Part shown: positions 9,470 through 21,944 of the stretch, piece by piece
Position numbering within the stretch: the stretch's first letter is position 1
Layout: the number at the start of each line of letters is the position of its first letter
From: Taenia hydatigena
Lineage: Eukaryota; Platyhelminthes; Cestoda; Cyclophyllidea; Taeniidae
Length of the DNA: 64,000 nt
Reading direction: 5' to 3'
NCBI GenBank assembly: GCA_036345935.2
Contig: JADWOT020001818.1
Span: forward strand, 1 to 64,000
Translations under genes and position numbers: made by a program
Notes under the pieces: model-generated
The model's input: the letters and a program-made list of their open reading frames with translations, nothing else
Told to the model about the DNA's origin: nothing
Databases searched by the model: none

Positions 9470-11300
9470 TGTCAGCTGTTTTTTTGAAGAGACGTGTTCC
9501 GTGCATTTTTTTGAATTTTGGTCTGAAGGATTCTGTATTCTGATGCTTGATTTGCTTTTGCTTTGGATTTCTCTACTTTTGACTTATCAGCCGATTGCGA
9601 TTCGTTTTCCTGCCTATTCTCTTGATGAAGTCGCTTTGAAGCCGAAGCCAGTAGATGTTGATGGGTGGACCATAGGCAACTGTACCCATCCACGATTAGG
9701 CTGTAAAGCTGTGGATTTTCACAGTTGTAGAAGCTAGGCTAAAAAAGAAATCCAAAAATCTATTTCTACTTCTAGCTGTACACTTTAATGGAACAGGCTA
9801 CATCTGGCTTAAATTTGTTTTTTAAATATTAACTCTAGTTCCCTTCCACCGGGTCCAATTTTGGCACCCTTAACCATTAACTTTGGGTGTCAAGTTCCTC
9901 TGTGAGTAAAAAATGCTATTTTAATGTCAAATTTTGAATAGAATAAAGCAGAGATAACTTGATGTGGATTAAAATTTAGTTTATTTGTAAACAGCTCTAT
10001 TTTAAGGATCTACAAAATTAAATTAGCACAAACAGAGGCAAATGTAGAAATAAGAGTGGCTCCTTCACCAATTAAATCTCCTCAACTAAGAGCAAAATTA
10101 AATGCATTATGGGATCAATTTAAGGTAGTCCCTGGTGTTTGGTCGCAGGTGTCCGGAGTGGGAGGGCCTTCTTTGTTCAGTAAGATAGCTCAATGCTCAT
10201 TTCCTTATCTCAAGCCTGAAAAAATACAAGCGCATCTAAGAAATCCCTGAAGGTAATCCCTTTACTATGCATTTTTAGGCTGGAAGTAGAGCCATCTTGG
10301 AAATCGGATTGAAGTAGCTGTCATCCGCGTGGCTAGGTGCATCCGGGAATAAATTTATTTCTCTTTCGCCCCATTGTGTGGCCATTAATATATTTTCTGA
10401 GCCTCATTTTCTCCATCCTTTCACTTATGTTTCCTTGAATTATTCAATAGTTATTTCTGTTGCTTCTCATCATGAATGCGTCTAACTTCTGCTGCTCAAT
10501 TCCACCTAGAACTGCTTATTTGTATTAATGTTTCCATTAATCTCCACAGCTGCCTTCTGAAAGGCCGACTTCAGAATTATCTGGGGAGCCGAATTAGTGT
10601 CGATGTCTATTATGTTTCATAACACAATCATAAAACTTTGCATATTCAGGCCAAACGTGTTATTTTGGCTCCAATTTGACCTGCGACCGTCAACTGTGGC
10701 ACCACGACATCCATTCTCCTGGGTGCGATACTTGCACTGAAAGTAGAGATAGAGTGCCACGACGTGATCAACGCAACCAATAGCTCTAGTCTAGTCGTAA
10801 CTTGCAGACTTCTGGTTCCATTTCGAAAGGGCGGAAGCCAGCACTCACATCAACCTTCCTCGTTGGTAACCCCGACGTACTACCATCGGGTGGTAAAATC
10901 AACCCCAATCCCATGCTTGATTTCAAGAAAAAAGTAAATATTTCACCGAGGTGATGTAATGATCAAAGGCGTAACATGAACTGGCAATAAAAAATTAAGT
11001 AGAGGAAAGGTGAAAGGCGAGGAGCCAACTCTAGAAAAAAATACAAGGAGTCGATGCATTGCTCTCTACTACACCAGTTATCAACGCAAGAAGGTAAACG
11101 TAAATGAGAAGCGAGAGAGTTGTCGCTAAAGGTGGCATCTAAAAATATGGGTGCAAAGGCATCTCTCGCTACTAATTCACTCGTGATTCCTCTTTATACT
11201 GCTTGCAAAAACAGTTCCCGATGGGAAAGAAGTCCAGGCAGCATTGTTGATAGAGCTCCTACACTCAAATCTCCTGAAGAATACAAAAACCTCCAAAGAC
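9470..11300. mobile_element. Insertion specific to block B
   Basis: Alignment with block A breaks near 9470 and resumes near 11300, so about 1.8 kb is extra in block B. Similar 11-base strings flank it: TTGATCCTGTC on the left and TCAATCGTGTC on the right. They could be a decayed target-site duplication. The insert includes an AT-rich stretch (about 9830-10050) and a 64-codon plus-strand frame at 10056-10250. I see no terminal inverted repeats, transposase or reverse transcriptase. The alternative is a deletion of this segment from block A. Confidence 0.4.
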
Positions 11301-11899
11301 CATCAATCGTGTCGAAACAATTTCTTTTAACGACTTCATGTCATGCTCGATCGTTAGACATGAGTCTGACTCATGAATGATGACAGCTAATCGTCGTACA
11401 ACTTAGATTTATGCCAGCACAGCAGTATCCACAAATTAAGCTTGAAAAGTCGCCGACAGCCCTATGCGATCATCTATCACTAAATTCGAGGCCTGAGCAA
11501 TGCTGATAATTTTCATAACCAGTTATTAAACTATCCATTCTAAGGCTTCTGCACAATCTGACGTTCGATTGCAGCCCTGTTTACGGGTTCGCCAACCTGT
11601 AACATGCAAAATGGGACACCCGCGAGTTCATGTCACAAAGGTCAGAGTCACGCAAAATTACAGCAGCAAATACAACGCCTTTGACGCAACAAAAATTAGT
11701 ACACAAAAATAACACTGTAAACGCAAACCTACGTGACCGACTAACCCGGTATCGGTTTTGTTGATTGCATGCATGAGGAAACGCCCACGAAGGGTAGGTA
11801 AGCTTGCATAGCTTGGTAGACACAGGTCGCAACGTATGCATTCCACGTGCCACGTGACTTCAAAGGGTGAGAGAATCAACTGTGTGACCAAAATAAATT

Positions 11900-13050
11900 A
11901 CGCAGATTCTGAACTCACGTGATTAGCATAGAATATGGCGCACAGTGAATGATTTGAATACGAGGCTTATAGCACTACAGAGTACACGACGGTCGATGTC
12001 AAGCGCTACCCCTCTTCATCCATTCCCTTTCCTTCCATAATTTGGTGACAACTAGACAGAAAGGCGAATGAGGGTCTCTATACATGAAGCTATCCTTACT
12101 GCCATACACAACCGAATCAAACCAGTTCCTTAATAATTTGCCAATTATCCGTTTTCAAAGCAAGATTTTTCGTTTGAGTTAGCTAAATGATTCTGTTTGA
12201 AGCAGGTTTTGCTGTGTAATTTGACGTGTACAAGAACGAACACTAACCGGTCCATGAATAAGTCCGAACCTGGCGAAAGGTGTCGGTTAAATTGACGAAG
12301 GCAGGAAAGCCGGAATTGATTCATGCACGGTGACATGGACTGCCAACTTATTGTATTTAGAGACTAGTGGAGAGTGAGGGAGACAGGGAGAGAAATAGGA
12401 AGGACAGGAAGTGGTATGAGGACTGCTTTTTTTAATGCCCTTTTAGTGGTTTCTTTGTTATAATCACTAGTAAATTACTTGAGTAACTGCGCAACCAAGT
12501 GCTTACAAAATTGAAACAAGAAGTGACGGTTCCAGTTTCTAGGTGTTCCAACGAAGTCCATACGACCGGATCGTAAATATGTCTACCTTCAAAACACCAA
12601 CTGTCTCGAGATATTGAAGTAGAGGTGAGGCACTTAAAAGGTGATTGTCGTGCTGTCAAAGGAACTGGTTAGTCCTCGGACTAGTTGCCACTCCATTTTC
12701 CCCCAATACCAAAATAAACTCGACATTGCAGATAGCTTTTTCTTACCAATGAGAGTAGTGCGATGGCAAAACTTATCCCGTGATTAGAGAATATCCGAAT
12801 GAGGGAAAACTTTCGAATCCGAAAATTAAAGGGAAAATCGAATTACAAATATTGCTCAGAAAATCGAAAAAATTAAGGTAAGTTATGCTACAAACCTCTA
12901 TCCTCCCCTATTTCTGTATTATTTTTCCTTACTCCTTCTTACTTCATCCACGTGCGTCATTTAATGTTATCAAATCTGGTATTCAGTGGTAATCACGTTG
13001 AAAGGAAAAGCTATGCATGGCCTCTTCGAGTGTGGCATTTATAACAAAAT
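11900..13050. other. Gene-free stretch
   Basis: There is nothing supportable here apart from a purine-rich tract at about 12360-12420 (GAGAG/GGAAG-type). The open frames on the minus strand at 12145-12336 and 12432-12659 are short and have no recognisable motif. Confidence 0.4.
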
Positions 13051-13059
13051 TCAAAGTCC

Positions 13060-13400
13060 TTCCATGAAGTCAGTTCTTTCATATTTTGCTAAGCCACATA
13101 GCTAGATGGGTAGGCATGGTAATCTGCTCATTAATGGATGGTAGACAGTAAAAAATAAGTTATGCTGCACCACAATACTGTGCTAACACATCTTACGATG
13201 TCCATTGCCAATATTTATTCCTTCTTCATTCAAGTTTCAAGGCTTCTCGATCCCTTGCCTCTATCCTAACCATTTTACTGCCTCTTTCAGCTAAACATTT
13301 ATACTACTTTACCCCCCACGGAAGGATTGCATCCACAACTATTGTCTTTCGTAGTGCAGGACATCAATTTGTCCAAGCATAGGCCCAAAGACGTGCATCA
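13060..13400. repeat. Dispersed repeat R1, copy a
   Basis: This stretch aligns with 54860-55150. Both contain an AGCTAGATGGG string, a CTGCRCCACAR string about 90-100 bases further on, then a pyrimidine-rich run and an AGCTRARYAY string. It has no coding capacity. It is probably a short interspersed element or an old duplicated fragment. Confidence 0.45.
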
Positions 13401-16400
13401 GAAATGCCTCTTTCCCCTTTAGGCCTAAAATTTCGGTTCCATTGGTCAATTTTATACCCTGCACTAAGCTTACCATGCCGCACTTACTTTTCATGCCTCT
13501 TGCATGCATTTACAAACACCAAATAAGCAGCAGCACCAAGAGACCCACTGACCTACAACAATTTGCCCACTATTCATGTTTTAACTTTTCATGACTAGGC
13601 TTGAAATAATCTGACTAGATTGGAATGGGTCGGAACAGACAGGATTGGCTACATCGGATAAGTCATGACAGTCTTAGATAATATAGGAAAAAAGGAGTTA
13701 GACAGGCTATTGATCTACCATGTATGCTTTGTCGTCAGGGGTGCCTTACATACTACTATTCAAGTCAATCACAACACCACCTCGGCCCGTTTAATCGACT
13801 AAACACAGCTCTTTGACACGTAAATTGGGGCTCTTTCTTTCTTTCTCGCAGCTATTAGGGATCGGAATGCGCAAATAAGAACTCGGTTTAATGAAGTCGA
13901 CGAAATGGGTGAGGAGTAGCCTTCTTGTCTACTCATTTCTTCTCATGCTGCACAACAACTTATGTGAGTGCCTTCCTCTTCTACCACGCTAACTAGGGTC
14001 CCAAGTAATGTATCTTGCATTATATCCCATGGTGCGTGCTTCGTGCATTTGACTCAATCGAAGAGGAAGGATTGAGCACTCTCTACATTGCATTTATTCA
14101 CCTTTATTTTCCACCTTAGTAGCACAACAACGTCTCGCTCCTCTGTCTTCCTCAGGCTTCTTCCACCCCCACCTCCTTCGAATCCATAACCAATTCCCCC
14201 CTCATTTCTCCTGCCGCACAGTCCGCCAGCGCCTTCTTAACAAGTTCTTTTCATCCTACCAGTCTCACTCCTAACTGTGACATGATTAAAGAATGCAAGG
14301 ATGCATAACCCAGATCAGACTGGCACAGGATAGACCAGATCTGGCTATATCTCACTGTGCCTAAGATCAAGCCTTGTTTTAGCATAGCTTAGCTTGAATT
14401 GCTCCACGGCGCCTCAAAATTATCTCCTTCTACTCCTCTTCCTCCTATCTTTTCGAGAGGAAAGGTGCGCGCGTCACTCCTGCCTGCCCATCTTATTGTC
14501 CACCTCCAATCTTCTCCTCGCAGAGAGTCCCTCTATATGGTGCTTTATAATTTCGGATAAGTATGTGCCCTGCCTCCTTCATCCATCTGTGCCTCTTCAC
14601 TATACGTCAGCGCCTGTCTGTTGGCCGTCCCGAGTCTGTGCACGTGCTAGTTTCCATGTTTACTTCAGCGCCTTTATAGAGTCCCCTTAATCGGCGTTGT
14701 ACGAAAATAGGTAGGAATGTGTGTGTGTGCTTGAATGAATATGGATGCAAAGGCACTTTCGTCTCACTCTTCCCTTCATACGTGTCATTCTAGACTACTA
14801 AATTGACAGTTTCATCCAGGGCAAAGTAAGATCTCCTTTGGTTGTTCTTTGGATAGCTAGTTGGGTGCCAATCAATTTACACTTCACACTTTGTCAACAC
14901 CCTTCCACCCACGCACCAAGTTGAATCGTCTTTTTCCTCCTGTGACTCCTCTACCCCCTTCTTTTCTTCCTTTCCTTAGATTAAAGTGGGCCATTCGTGG
15001 TGAGAAGGGAGTAGTATTGAAGCGCTCATTAAGCATTTCGCACAACGATTGACCTCAAGGAAGTAAATGCTAAAGGGAGGCGAATTAAGCGATGCGGCAT
15101 GCCATCGTGATGTAAACTTTATGCCAGGTGAAGGCTGTTTATCTTCTTTGTCGCCAGTGATCCATGTTGCCTATGTAAACGCGTAGCAAAAGGATCTGGC
15201 AAACGATTGAATGCAGTGTAAGCGACAGCAAATTAGGATGGCAAACCTGTCATTCGACGGGTGTTGAACTCGCGACCGAAGAGCTGCAGTGCCTCATCCC
15301 TAGGTAAGGATAAAATAGGAGACACTGTAAAACGTCTACCTTACATGAAATCACTCATATTGCGGCTAACCCATGCTTTCCGCTTGGCACTTCGGGTTGG
15401 ATGGCATTATCGGAGTGGGATTCAAGTAAAGACTAGCCGACTCACCTTGGAAAAGAGGAGGTAGACAACCAAGTTAAGCAGACACTATAGGTCTTCAAGC
15501 GCACAGTTTCGTGTATCAACCATGAAACACCTTTTAACTCTCACTTGTAATAATGTCAGCTATCAACGGCGTGTGTTCTCGAGATCTTAGATGTTGTCGA
15601 CGACGAGAACTGGTTTCCACTGTTCCACATCTCACCCGTACCCTAGCCGCAGTAATCTGATTCACTTGATTCGACAATTGCAGCGACAGAGAACTCCATC
15701 TCTGACTAAGCTGCCATTAAATTGCATTGAGCATTACACTAGCACCTTGATAAATACCGCAGAATTCACACATCTACTAGGCCGACTCAAGCAGCTGCAA
15801 AAATGTCTAACGAAAAATGACTATCATAGTTACGCATTAAGAAAATAAGCGAGGAAAATGCAATGTAAAATTACAAAGGAAAACAAATAGTACAGCTCCA
15901 ATCATGATGAAAGCTCGGTAAAATGAGAGGGAAAAGATATCACTTGTAAAAATTTGTTACCGAAGGAACCTTGTTTAAATAAATGCCCGATGCATGTCGA
16001 CCTGACTCTACTAGTGGAGTTGCTATCAAAGGACCTCTTTCAAAACTGGATGAGAAACAAACTAGTCATGGTGTTGCAAAGTTGTCCGTGGTGAGGAAGT
16101 TAGTATTATTGCTAAAATTCAAAAATGAAATGACTTAGTGGAGACAGAAATAAGTGGGAAAGTTTGCCTGCCGACATTTGTAATGGTCAACGTGTTTTAT
16201 GCAGACACCAATCCATTGTCACTTTGAGGAAATTCGACCTATTTGTCTACTAGCTGTCAGCTATGCCAACAATGATGGCTTGCCGACCCCAGAGCTCGAT
16301 GTATCTATAAGCCATCCGAAGTCCGCAAAACTGTGCAACCGCGTAAACGACTGCTGAGGAAATCCTTCGTAGGATGACGTAGCTATACCAATATCACAAT

Positions 16401-17940
16401 TCACTTAAGCTAGCTTGGAAAATTTGAATTATCGTGTTTAAACGGCACGCTGCAATATCCTTTTGGCGAGGTACTGGGGAAGTGACCCCAAAGGCCATGA
16501 AGAGGAACACTTTGAAGTGGGACTCACAAAGTTATGGTTCTTATACAGGAAAACATAAGTAGCCTCTATCATTACTCGCGTTTTGTGTGTAATCACTGCC
16601 GCCATCGTGAATGGCAGTTTACCTTTCACCAGCGTAACAGCGTCTTAGCTGTCAAAGAATTCTTTAGTTTGCATGCTTTTAAAGAGACTGAAGAGGAATC
16701 AAGAAGTCCTATATTCGTAAGCGCTCTGTGCACTGCGATACATGAAAGCGCTATCAGCTGGTGTTGATAGTAGTCGGGCTTTCATACAGTCTTAAAGAGG
16801 ACGTGAAGAAGCAGACAGAGTGCGACAACAGCATTTGCCTGCGACTGCTTTGTAATGAGATCACTTGGGTAAGCAGTCACCCTCGATGGCACCACATGAA
16901 ATGAAATAGATACATTAGACTTGTTGGGTTGCGGACCTCTACGACAAGTGCATGCTTAACCGAGTGTGGCTTTGCTAGCAGACCTGCTCAAAGTCAGTTG
17001 ATTGGAAGTTCTACTGGTCACTTTTAAAAGACCAGGATGACACGATTCCATTTTTGCAACCGGCAGATCAATGAAACCACCTGGTAACGAAATGAAAGAA
17101 AGGAAATAGATGAGGTGAGAAAGACGCACAAACAGGCCTCTAGACACAGAGTGGTTGTGGAATAGTTATTATTTCAGATGCTACCATGTGGCGCGATGCA
17201 GATGGAATCCGCCTTTGGAAGTTGATGTCACCTCGCCCTAGATTGAATGCTTTTGTTAGCTCCTCTATTGGCAGAGCATCATTTGATAGCCATTTAGTTC
17301 AATTTGTTCATTTTGGCTCTTCAGTGGAAACCTTTCTCTGTTTGAAGTTTATTTCTTACTGATTGCATAAGAGCACAACCAACCACTTCATTATCGTATG
17401 AATAACCATTCACCTCTGCATAATCTAGCACTGTAGTAGCAGAACTGTATTTTGTAAGCCCTCCGTAGGAACCTCACATCGACAGAGAGGGCTCTTACCC
17501 ACTTTTAGACTGACTTGCATCAGTTCGTTTGACATCTAAACGGAATATGTGGGATAGGAAACATCGTAATCGATGAAAAGCGCAGTAGATTTGAGAATAG
17601 TTGGATGTGTTCCTTTGCCAGTATATGGGCAACAAAAGCATGGCCTTTACGCTCGACTGAGACCCCAGTGGTGAATATGACAATAGCATTTGTAGTGCAC
17701 AGATGGCAAGGAGTTATGATATTCTTACCAGCGGACTTGGATCAACACGCATATTCTTTGCACGGAGTGTGTGAGTGTGAGTAAGAAAAACAAAACTTCA
17801 ATATCGGTATGTGTATGTGTGTGACTGGCTGGATTTCCACCATTGTTTTCTGCAATCGATTTGATTTTCGAGTGCGCAACAATGATTTTGCGCTGTCTTC
17901 ATCCGCAGTTAGTCTGTAACATGTGATGGAAAGTAAACAT
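13400..17940. other. Gene-poor stretch with pyrimidine-rich tract
   Basis: About 14100-14280 and 14440-14620 are pyrimidine-rich and give short frames by base bias alone. A (GT)6 microsatellite lies near 14719-14730. Other frames, such as 15591-15848 (85 codons) and 14394-14690 (98 codons), show no domain and no second copy in the window. I see no supported gene. Confidence 0.4.
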
Positions 17941-17949
17941 AGTGGAGTA

Positions 17950-18720
17950 GAGAGTCCTACCAATCTAGGGTCTACTCGCACGTAGGATATTGAAACTTCC
18001 CTTCCTCAAAATAATTTGAGGAAACAATGAACCTCGCTAAGGTAGGAATCCAGCCGGAAAGCACTTGGATTGATTACCACTCAATTGATCGAGGGGAGAG
18101 TTATTCAGGGAAAGAGCCAACTAACAAACCTTAGCAGACCCAGTGTTTCCAGATGATAGATGTTGCGTACCCCAAGCAGTAAATGATTTCCACATCATTG
18201 TCCTCTACTTTGTGACCGCAGCTTGCTTTCTGGGGTAAACGCTTAAACAAAGTTAATATTTGAGTAATGAGGTTGCTTTGAACACATGCCGAGGCCCGAT
18301 TACTGCAAGAAACGTTTAAGTGAAGCCTTGATTTTGCACGTGCGAATGCAATGGCAGGTCTCTGAAGTAAGCTGCTACTCTTGTGCAACTTCGTTTTTTG
18401 GATAGACATGGCTTTCATATCATTAGTCGAGATAGTAGCGTGGAATAACTGTAGTACTTTAATCACGGTGCTTAATTAAGGTGTTCAGTGGCAATAAATA
18501 GCCTAAATGCTTCCAAGACGGTAATACGTCCATCATTGCGCATTCAAGTCCTGATATTTCGTGTCTACCCTTCTAAGTCATTTCAGGGCAACCAGTATGC
18601 AGGGCCGTTTTATAAAGGCTCAGCATCAGAATACAACCTGTAATTCTACAACGTCACAGAACTTTACCTGTCATCCACAAGCTCCTGTAATTAAACATTA
18701 GGCTAGCCTTACTCGCCTAG
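17950..18720. repeat. Repeat family G, copy 1
   Basis: This region aligns with G2 (19440-20140) and, in its first part, with G3 (24380-24650). Shared strings lie near 17955-18030, 18125-18165 and 18180-18230. A 111-codon minus-strand frame (18131-18466) includes NDVEIIY. The equivalent G2 reading has NDVEAIY in a frame broken by stops, which hints that the unit once carried an exon. The family is not recognised. Confidence 0.45.
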
Positions 18721-19439
18721 CGATCAAAGGCTGGTAGTCGAGCAGCTTAAAGGGTTTGGTTGCAATGCTGAGTTATTGAGAAATCCGACTTCCAATTAGT
18801 ACATGCAATGAAGGCTAAGCAGATCCAATCGCACTTCATTCAAAGCGACATTCAAGCAATGGAAACAAGTGACGCAGAACATCTCAATGTTAACATCAGA
18901 GTAGGGCTAGCATCCGAAGTGGGTATGCTCATACTATTCAGCATTTTCATTACAATTTTGTATTCCAGTAAGTCACAAACCGGAATATAGGTGCGATTGT
19001 TTTAAAAGGCAGATGCTACATACAAAGATTGGATTTTCTTTCCTCAACCAAAGCTTTTTTTCTCGGCTTGAACATTTTACCTTGTTGCTAATGAAAGCCT
19101 CACAGACGTTAAAAAATGCACTGTTTATGAGAGGTCCAGCATTCATTGCATTGTGTTTATGAATGTGTAGCTCAGCGTTTTTTTCTATGGCTCGTTGAGG
19201 TCCTCTTAGACTGACTTTACTTTGACAGCTAAAATATGATTCCGCCAACGGTGTCTCTATTGTACTGCTTGCATTAATCCTAATTTACCTATTACGCCAA
19301 ATGCAAATATCGTATACGGCCTACTTAAGGAGGACTCCTCTTTTATTTGTTTGCTCGTTTGTAGGCATTATTCACCACAAATATCCTTTAGGCTACAGTG
19401 GATTTGAGGTTGCTGATTACAGCAGTGCAGTGATCCTGA
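18721..19439. other. Stretch between G copies
   Basis: A 60-codon plus-strand frame at 18808-18990 ends in a strongly hydrophobic segment, like a membrane anchor, just before a GTAAGT that could be a splice donor. I cannot connect it to other exons. Confidence 0.25.
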
Positions 19440-20140
19440 AAGGCGCTTAATTGCAACAGCAAATCGATTCCTTGGATTCCTTGGAACCCAATTAAGCTGC
19501 ACTTAAATCAAATGCTAGTGGGATGGCCATCATTTTACTTGCCTGTTGAGTACTCGTATCCACAGCAAAATTTGCTAGTTAATTGTCCAAGCGGTGGATT
19601 AGTTACGCAAAACATTGTCGTTTAAAGATTTTATTTTACCATCACGCTACTAACAAACTTAAGTAGCACCAGTATTTTAGGTGATCGAAATAGAATTTTT
19701 TAACTGTAAATGGCTTCCACATCATTGCCCTTTGCCTTATAACCACAGCCTTATTTTCGGATAAATTGCTACCTAAAACTTAGCACTAGGGTTGTGGAGT
19801 TGAAGAGGTCTGGGTACTGTGTGACCATTTTACTCCTTTGCTCATGATAGACCTCATAAAGTTAAGGGAGGGCTGTATGCAAGGGATATGCATTTATTGC
19901 CTTTGAGCGTGCAAGGAATTTAGCAATCATTGCATTTAAGAATGCCAGACTTAACATTCCCTTGTTACAGCTCACTGATGTCATCTAAGACATCCTGATC
20001 CGAAAAGTAAAATAGGATTACATGATTCTACGACCAATTCAACATCTATGCATGCCTGATCTGTTAAAGTTCTATTCCAGTAATTCACTGTCTTTTTTGT
20101 TTTAATTTCAACTTGCTTAACAATGAAGTTTTCACTAAAC
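19440..20140. repeat. Repeat family G, copy 2
   Basis: Direct-orientation relative of G1 and G3. About 19640-19760 align with 18125-18230, and about 19500-19680 align with 24500-24640. No frame is open over the full unit. Confidence 0.45.
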
Positions 20141-20220
20141 TAGACTTTGCTGGTTAGTCTGCTTGCAATGATTGGACTGAGCTCATTTAAGCAAGTGGCG
20201 GCAAATGGGTTTATTGTGTT

Positions 20221-20445
20221 GTGCTCTTTTATGCATATCTGTTGCTCTTTCCGTTCTTTTCTGCGATGAGAGCGCAGGAAGTCACTCAACTACTAAGCAG
20301 AGAGATAAAGCCACACGCAAGAGTGTTACCGAATGTTGGTGGCTCAGCGGATGCTGGTGGTGTCTTGCAGAGAATAGTTAATTGCAAAGGGAATTCATAT
20401 CCGACAGCGCTTACTCTTGTCTACAACGGAAAGGGAATTGACTGA
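20221..20445 (+). other. Possible exon with signal-peptide-like start
   Basis: A 74-codon frame opens with a hydrophobic leader resembling a signal peptide (LFYAYLLLFPFFSA) and continues with a compositionally ordinary polar stretch. There is no ATG at its beginning: the frame opens with GTG, and the first in-frame ATG comes after the leader. A functional start would have to be spliced in. It sits directly after G2. The function is unknown. It could be a remnant of a secreted-protein gene or a chance frame. Confidence 0.22.
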
Positions 20446-21715
20446 AATTAAACTGACCACGGCACACCTCTGATTGACATGACTGTTCTTCCCTGTCTCC
20501 TAGGCCTGAACGGTTTGTGTAATCAGCACTTTAGTCCACGCAGCCTAAGATCAAGTCCGAATTCGTAAAGCCTCATTATGGTGATGACAGTGACGTGCTT
20601 GTGGATGTGGTGACTTCAATAGCTGCATGTATTTGAGATCAGTTCTCATTTTCTTAATCCAATCCAAAAGGTCAGTTCTACACTTAAATTGCTACCTTTA
20701 TTTATGGTGCGTCTATCCAGTCATTCATCCAACAGCGCACACATACACATCCAAAAACGTCAGTTTGTCTATTTATTGTAAAAAGTTGTAGTATCGCGCC
20801 CATATTTACTTATACCATATTAATCTGTCCAGGAAAGTTTTGCGCCTCCTTATCTTCTCTCCTTCTGGCGCAATCGCATCTATCCCGTACACATTCAGCC
20901 AAACATCCATTCTTTTAAACAATTAGCCTTCATTACGAAATTTGCAGTGACTGCGCATGAAGACTATTATAAGAGAAGAAGGTGATAAAGAAATGCAGTA
21001 GAGGTTTTGTTGGTGCTAATGCATTCGCACTTTTTGAATGCCAATCTCTGAGATGGAGTTTGTGTTATCTGTGCTCGTCCGGAATCCCAGAGAGTGGAAA
21101 GGCCTACAGCATCGCTGACTGTGGTTGAGCAAACAGCAGTCGGTGTTGGTCCAATTGCAACTCTGATGAACTCTGCTGACATCTGATTAAATGCTGATTA
21201 TGGGTCCGCTCAGAGTATTTAAGAATTTTGCTTTTGACAGCTTAAGAAATCTCTACTCCTTCGAACATGGCGACCATTTCCACGCGTGAAATTTTTCACT
21301 TAGATAATGAATCCAAGTTTGCTAAGCAGCCCCTGCGCATGCATGACTGTCTACTGGAATTGGTGAGTGCAGTTCGCCTTGTGTATATGTGGACGAGAAT
21401 CCGATGACTTTAACAAATTTGTGGTCATTATCTCATCACCTCCTTGTAACTCTCATTCACAGCTAAGTTTGTGATGCGCATTATATCATGTCCTTTGGTA
21501 GGTAAGGCACCACATTTTACAGAGCGTCTCGAAGGCAAAACCAAAGGAAGAATGGAAGGACTAAAACTGCCGCAGGAATGATATCCCACTTCGCTCTCTT
21601 TTAGGACCTCGTTTGACAAGTCGTCAATCTATCGACCAGTGTCAATCACGAAGGCTAGTCTGTGGGAACAAGGAACGGGCATTGATGTGATTGCCACTCA
21701 CCACACAGCAAGCTT
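20446..21715. other. Gene-free stretch
   Basis: Only short frames on both strands, for example 20967-21182 and 21428-21619. No motif, repeat or RNA gene is recognised. Confidence 0.4.
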
Positions 21716-21719
21716 CATC

Positions 21720-21940
21720 GCTGGCAGCGTTGGTCATGTCCGACATCATGCAACTTATCCTTTAAATCAGGTGCAGTGAAGACGGATGTCTCGGTGAATT
21801 CGGTCTTCTTTGGAGGTCCTGTCCAACGTATCCTGAGAGTTGGGACCTCCTAAAAAGATAGATTTCACCGAAGCACCTGTCTTCATGCTATCTGCGACAT
21901 TTCATAAGTTGACAATCACGCCGAGAGCGGATTGTGGAGC
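21720..21940. repeat. Inverted repeat (foldback)
   Basis: The left arm (about 21720-21827) is an imperfect reverse complement of the right arm (about 21839-21940), with a loop of about 11 bases. The best part pairs GGAGGTCC at 21812-21819 with GGACCTCC at 21843-21850. It extends through TCGGTGAATT on the left and the complement of GATTTCACCGA on the right. Such a structure would fold as a long hairpin in single-stranded DNA or RNA. Confidence 0.6.
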
Positions 21941-21944
21941 CTGA

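Larger units (their letters stand above)
4690..11900 (-). repeat. Segmental duplication block B (NK2 block, intact gene)
   Basis: This is the fullest copy of the ancestral block. From high to low coordinate it holds 5' flank (about 11300-11900), an inserted segment (about 9470-11300), the intact homeobox gene, stretch H (6599-6990), a conserved patch at about 6361-6425 and stretch E (4690-5370). It aligns with block A in direct orientation. It also aligns colinearly with block B' at 32300-34905 in inverted orientation, from the gene's 3' end to stretch E. The patch at 6361-6425 matches 34178-34250. Confidence 0.65.

Noticed and set aside
12800..12840. TTCGAATCC string suggesting a tRNA T-arm
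   Set aside because: No acceptor stem, D-arm or anticodon arm can be drawn around it. The other TTCGAA strings in the window failed in the same way.
14394..14690. 98-codon frame with many Leu and Ser
   Set aside because: It lies in a pyrimidine-rich tract that gives long Leu/Ser/Pro frames by composition, with no motif or splice support.
14719..14730. (GT)6 microsatellite
   Set aside because: Too short and ordinary to mean anything beyond a simple repeat.
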